From contig JAEULG010000031.1 in NCBI GenBank assembly GCA_016793875.1, forward strand, positions 1 to 38,680: 38,680 nt of DNA. The letters are read 5' to 3'. The DNA comes from Rhodospirillales bacterium (GTDB taxonomy: Bacteria; Pseudomonadota; Alphaproteobacteria; Rhodospirillales; Defluviicoccaceae). Shown piece after piece: positions 35,518-38,680 of this stretch; position 1 is the stretch's first letter; the number at the start of each line of letters is the position of its first letter. The notes under the pieces were generated by a model. It was not told the DNA's origin, made no database searches, and was given only the letters and a program-made list of their open reading frames with translations. A program made the position numbers and the translations under genes.

Positions 35518-35655
35518 GTCGCAGGTGCGTGCGGCTGTTGCGTTGCGGGATGTTGTTGCGCTCGCGAGCGCCGTCCGGCAGCATCGGCCATTCGGCGGGA
35601 CAACGGCCCCCGCGGCTCGATGCAGTCGCGAGGCACAGAGGAGCGCGCGCGACGC

Positions 35656-36243
35656 ATGTTCACCGGTATCGTTACCGACCTTGGCCGGGTGCGGGATATC
35701 CGCAGCGAGGGTGACACGCGGATCGAGATCGCGACCGCCTACGAGATGGCTTTGGTGCCGATTGGCGCGTCGATCGCCTGTTCCGGCGTCTGCCTGACGG
35801 TGATCGAGCGGCAAGAGGGGTGGTTCGCCGTGCAGGCGTCCGCAGAAACGCTCGCCTGCACCACACTCGGCGCTTGGCGGAAGGGTACCCGGGTGAACCT
35901 GGAACGGGCGCTCAAGGTTGGTGACGAACTCGGCGGCCACCTCGTCTCCGGGCACGTCGACGGCGTCGGCACCATCGTCTCGATCACCCCGGACGGCGAA
36001 TCCCACCGCTTCCTGTTCGAGGCGCCAGCGGCGCTGGCCCGTTTTATTGCGCCGAAGGGATCGATCGCCATCGACGGCATCTCGCTCACCGTCAACGAGG
36101 TGGAAGGCGCGCGCTTCGGAGTCAACATCATTCCCCACACCTGGACCGTCACTAGCCTCGGCGCGACGCAACCGGGCAGCCGGGTGAATCTGGAAATCGA
36201 CCTGCTCGCACGGTATGTTGCGCGCCTAATGGAAAACGGGTGA
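35656..36243 (+). CDS. ribE: Riboflavin synthase, alpha subunit
   Basis: Dismutates two 6,7-dimethyl-8-ribityllumazine molecules into riboflavin and a pyrimidine that is recycled. 195 residues, made of two lumazine-binding repeats: MFTGIVTDLGRV with CSGVCLTV and LVSGHVDGVG in the first, and IDGISLTVNEV in the second. The start is the ATG at 35656 giving MFTGIV, the universal N-terminus; an earlier ATG at 35620 is not conserved. Called ribE or ribC depending on the organism. The first gene of the second rib block, four bases before ribBA. Confidence 0.95.
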   Translation: MFTGIVTDLGRVRDIRSEGDTRIEIATAYEMALVPIGASIACSGVCLTVIERQEGWFAVQASAETLACTTLGAWRKGTRVNLERALKVGDELGGHLVSGHVDGVGTIVSITPDGESHRFLFEAPAALARFIAPKGSIAIDGISLTVNEVEGARFGVNIIPHTWTVTSLGATQPGSRVNLEIDLLARYVARLMENG

Positions 36244-36247
36244 AGGC

Positions 36248-37372
36248 GTGACGCGACCGCCGCAGCTGTCGAGCATCGAGGACATTATCGACGACGCCCG
36301 CAACGGGCGGATGTTCATCCTGATCGACGACGAGAACCGCGAGAACGAGGGCGACCTGGTGGTGCCGGCACAGATGGCGACGCCGGCCACCATCAACTTC
36401 ATGGCACGGTACGGCCGCGGCCTGATCTGCCTCGCCCTGAGCCGCGCCCGGGTGGCGGCATTGAAGCTGCCGTTGATGCCGCAGCGCAATACCTCGCGGC
36501 ACCAGACAGCCTTCACAGTTTCCATCGAGGCGCGCGAAGGAGTGACCACCGGCATTTCCGCGTCCGACCGGGCGCGAACGATCACCGTTGCCATCGATCC
36601 GGCGAAGGGTCCGGACGACCTGGTATCGCCAGGGCACGTCTTTCCGTTGGAAGCTCGGGACGGCGGGGTGCTGGCGCGCGCCGGACACACCGAAGCAGCG
36701 GTGGACGTCGCCCGGCTGGCCGGTCTCAACCCGTCCGGCGTCATCTGCGAGATCATGAACGACGACGGCACCATGGCGCGGACGCCGGATCTGATCCGCT
36801 TCGCCCAGTTCCACGGCCTCAAAATCGCGACCATCGCCGATCTGATCGCCTACCGCCTGCGCCACGACCGCATTGTCGAGCGGCTGCTGGAGACGACGCT
36901 GGACAGCCTTTATGGCGGCGCGTTCCACATGATCGTCTATGCCAACCGTGCCGCCTACGTGGAGCACGTGGCACTGGTGAAGGGCGACATCCACGCCGAC
37001 GGCCCCCTCCTGGTGCGGATGCACGCGCTCAACCTGCTCGACGATATCCTCGGCGATACCCACGACCGCAAGGCGGGCGAATTGCACGCGGCGATGCAGA
37101 TGATCGGCGCCGCCGGCCGCGGCGTGATCGTGCTGGTCCGCGAGTTCAACCTCACCAGCCTTTCCGAGCGCTTGCGGGCCCGCGTCGAGGGCTGCGATCA
37201 GCCGCCGGGCGCGCTGCGCGACTACGGTGTCGGTGCGCAGATTCTGCTCGACCTTGGCGTCCGCGAGATGATCCTCGTCTCCAACACCCGGCGCACCATC
37301 ATCGGTCTTGAGGGGTACGGCCTTGCGGTCGTAGGACAGCAGCCGATTACCCAGGAAACCACCATTCCATGA
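36248..37372 (+). CDS. ribBA: RibBA-type protein: DHBP synthase with degenerate GTP cyclohydrolase II domain
   Basis: 374 residues; GTG start. The N-terminal half (1-205) is 3,4-dihydroxy-2-butanone 4-phosphate synthase, with the catalytic acidic loop LIDDENRENEGDL (25-37), HQTAFTVSIEAREGVTTGIS and RAGHTEAAVDVARLAG. The C-terminal half (208-366) has the RibA fold, seen in RDYGVGAQILLDLGVREMIL and GLEGYGLAVV. The zinc motif expected around residues 257-278 (CX10CXC) has no cysteine, and the Arg/Gly-rich catalytic loop reads VREFNLTSLS. The second domain is therefore unlikely to be a working cyclohydrolase. It overlaps ribH by four bases. Confidence 0.92.
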   Translation: MTRPPQLSSIEDIIDDARNGRMFILIDDENRENEGDLVVPAQMATPATINFMARYGRGLICLALSRARVAALKLPLMPQRNTSRHQTAFTVSIEAREGVTTGISASDRARTITVAIDPAKGPDDLVSPGHVFPLEARDGGVLARAGHTEAAVDVARLAGLNPSGVICEIMNDDGTMARTPDLIRFAQFHGLKIATIADLIAYRLRHDRIVERLLETTLDSLYGGAFHMIVYANRAAYVEHVALVKGDIHADGPLLVRMHALNLLDDILGDTHDRKAGELHAAMQMIGAAGRGVIVLVREFNLTSLSERLRARVEGCDQPPGALRDYGVGAQILLDLGVREMILVSNTRRTIIGLEGYGLAVVGQQPITQETTIP

Positions 37373-37824
37373 CCCAGGCTCGCCGCGTGCTCATTGCCGA
37401 AGCGCGCTTCTACGAAGACCTCGCTAACGATCTCGCCGCCGGCGCCGGTGCCGTGCTGACCGCGGCGCGCGTAACCTTCGAGCGCATTGCCGTTCCCGGC
37501 TGCTTCGAGCTGCCGGCAACCATCCGCATGGCGATCGGCGATGATCCGGACAAGGCGCCCTGGCAGGGCGTCATTGCGCTGGGCTGCGTCATCCGCGGCG
37601 AAACCGACCATTACGACCACATCTGCCGCGAGGTCAGCCGGGCGCTGATGGACCTCAGCGTCGCTTGTCGGCTGCCTCTCGGCTTCGGCGTACTGACCTG
37701 CGCCACCTACGCCCAGGCAAAGGTGCGTGCGGCGGTCGAGGGCAAGAACAAGGGAGCGGATGCCGCGCACGCGTGCCTGCGGATGATGGAGGTGCGGCAC
37801 CGGCTGGTCGCCGCACCAGCATGA
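37369..37824 (+). CDS. ribH: 6,7-dimethyl-8-ribityllumazine synthase
   Basis: Condenses the RibB product with the pyrimidine from the RibD branch into lumazine, the substrate of RibE. 151 residues. RRVLIAEARFYEDLANDL, IAVPGCFELPATIRMA (usually VPGSFELP; here Cys), the catalytic-His segment GCVIRGETDHYDHI and GFGVLTCATYAQA are present. ATG overlaps the ribBA stop; its own stop overlaps nusB (ATGA), so ribBA-ribH-nusB are coupled. Confidence 0.95.
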   Translation: MTQARRVLIAEARFYEDLANDLAAGAGAVLTAARVTFERIAVPGCFELPATIRMAIGDDPDKAPWQGVIALGCVIRGETDHYDHICREVSRALMDLSVACRLPLGFGVLTCATYAQAKVRAAVEGKNKGADAAHACLRMMEVRHRLVAAPA

Positions 37825-38348
37825 ATCCAGCCCCGCGAACATCATCGCGCGAGCGCCGCAGCGCGGCGCGGCTGGCGGCGGTGCAGGCACTCTACGCCAT
37901 GGCGGTTGCCGGTGCCGCCGGCAGCGAGCGGATCATCGATGATCTGGCACAGCGCCGCTGGTCGGCCGATGGCGATGCAGCGGAAGATGCAGCACCGCAG
38001 GCCGAACCGGATGAGGGCTGGCTGCGGCTGCTGGTGGATGGCGTTCTCGCCCACCAGCCTCGCCTCGACCCGGAGATCGAGGCGGCGCTGAGCCAGGGCT
38101 GGACACTTGCACGGCTCGAACTGCTGCTGCAGGCCATCCTGCGCGCCGGCGCCTACGAACTGGCGGAGCGCCGTGAAGTCCCGCCCAAGGTGGTGATCAC
38201 CGAATATCTGGAGATCGCCCACGCCTTCTACGCCGGCAAGGAACCGAGCCTGGTCAATGCCGTCCTCGATCGCTTGGCGCTGCGGTTGCGAATGTTGCCG
38301 GCGGACCGCAGCGGCGGCCCGGGCGGGCGGCCCGCAGAAGCAGGCTGA
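37821..38348 (+). CDS. nusB: Transcription antitermination factor NusB
   Basis: All-helical factor that, with NusE (S10), promotes antitermination of rRNA transcription. 175 residues. SAARLAAVQALYAMAV is the conserved first helix; WLRLLVDGVLAHQPRLDPEI and the C-terminal VVITEYLEIAHAFYAGKEPS and FVNAVLDRLA-like LVNAVLDRLAL follow. The frame is open upstream inside ribH; the ATG overlapping the ribH stop is the start that gives the family length. The ribH-nusB-thiL order is widely conserved. Confidence 0.93.
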   Translation: MNPAPRTSSRERRSAARLAAVQALYAMAVAGAAGSERIIDDLAQRRWSADGDAAEDAAPQAEPDEGWLRLLVDGVLAHQPRLDPEIEAALSQGWTLARLELLLQAILRAGAYELAERREVPPKVVITEYLEIAHAFYAGKEPSLVNAVLDRLALRLRMLPADRSGGPGGRPAEAG

Positions 38349-38362
38349 GAAAGGCGGCGGGC

Positions 38363-38680
38363 GTGGACGAGTTCGAGCTGATCGCCCGTTATTTTGCACC
38401 GCTGGCGGCCGCCGAGGCGGGGGCGCTCGGTCTTCGCGACGATGCCGCGGTATTGTCACTGCCGGCAAGGCGGGAACTGGTGGTAACCGCCGATATGCTG
38501 GTCGAGGGGGTCCACTTCCGCGATGAGGATCCGCCGGAGAGCCTCGGTGTCAAGGCGCTGGCGGTCAATCTGTCCGACCTCGCCTCGATGGGCGCCGAGC
38601 CGCGCGCCTATCTCCTCACCCTGGCGCTGCCCAACGCGTGGCCGGCGGAGCGCCGGCAGCGGTGGCTGGCGGGCTTTACC
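38363..38680 (+). CDS. thiL: Thiamine-monophosphate kinase, N-terminal part (cut by window end)
   Basis: First 106 codons of ThiL, which phosphorylates thiamine monophosphate to the diphosphate cofactor. A GTG start gives MDEFELIARYFAPLA, followed by LRDDAAVLSLPARRELVVTA, DMLVEGVHF and the conserved LGVKALAVNLSDLASMGAEP, which holds Mg/ATP-binding residues. It continues in frame past the last base. GTG is 14 bases after nusB, as expected for this operon. Confidence 0.93.
   Translation, partial: MDEFELIARYFAPLAAAEAGALGLRDDAAVLSLPARRELVVTADMLVEGVHFRDEDPPESLGVKALAVNLSDLASMGAEPRAYLLTLALPNAWPAERRQRWLAGFT

Overview
The window is about 38.7 kb of GC-rich, gene-dense DNA. Gene content and order (a MucR/Ros regulator, rpiB-glyA-nrdR, ribE-ribBA-ribH-nusB-thiL, MmcB, a MidA/NDUFAF7-like methyltransferase behind lgt, a PetP/LdtR-type MarR protein, ccmAB) point to an alphaproteobacterium, most plausibly in or near the Rhodospirillales. 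This assignment is inference; there is no rRNA or tRNA gene here to confirm it.

Layout. (1) 98-5620: a branched-chain amino acid type ABC importer, livH-livM-livG-livF, a small membrane protein and the binding protein livK, closed by a strong terminator. (2) 5701-9896: a MucR-type regulator divergent from rpiB, glyA, nrdR and ribD. (3) 10005-13831: mmcB, a convergent Bcr/CflA-type MFS pump, then lgt and a coupled methyltransferase. (4) 13903-16425, minus strand: a small gene encoding two near-identical 27-residue repeats, a ComB-like phosphatase, and the heme exporter genes ccmB and ccmA. (5) 16426-21589, minus strand: a response regulator and a hybrid sensor kinase, then an orphan ABC binding protein followed by a broken short reading frame. 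(6) 21833-24530, plus strand: a tightly overlapping three-gene operon encoding a receiver/KaiA-like protein, KaiB and KaiC. (7) 24609-27229: a small PepSY-like secreted protein, a PolB-type 3'-5' exonuclease, a MarR regulator and a GmhB-like phosphatase. (8) 27384-31061: an NsrR-like Rrf2 regulator facing a secreted protein, then a 126-residue protein, a NifX-like cofactor protein with a His-rich tail, a metallo-beta-lactamase-fold enzyme and a DUF2892 membrane protein. (9) 31244-35517: a small secreted protein, two alpha/beta hydrolases whose starts collide, fumC and a LysE-type exporter. (10) 35656 to the end: ribE, ribBA, ribH, nusB and the start of thiL.

The most interesting element is the clock-like operon. 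KaiB and KaiC homologues are known in proteobacteria, but KaiA has generally been considered cyanobacterial. Here the gene immediately upstream of kaiB, overlapping it by one base, encodes a degenerate receiver domain followed by a helical domain that can be aligned by eye with the C-terminal, KaiC-stimulating domain of KaiA. KaiC keeps both ATPase domains, a phosphosite segment (Thr-Glu-Ala-His-Ile-Ser-Ser) and an A-loop-like tail. A hybrid kinase plus single-domain response regulator read divergently from it and are natural candidates for input or output. Together this may be a complete, non-cyanobacterial three-component Kai oscillator or timer.

Other points of note are the two-repeat peptide gene with its own promoter, the riboflavin operon split by about 26 kb between ribD and ribE, a RibBA whose GTP cyclohydrolase II half lacks its zinc cysteines, and a 27-bp operator-like palindrome in front of the Rrf2 regulator.
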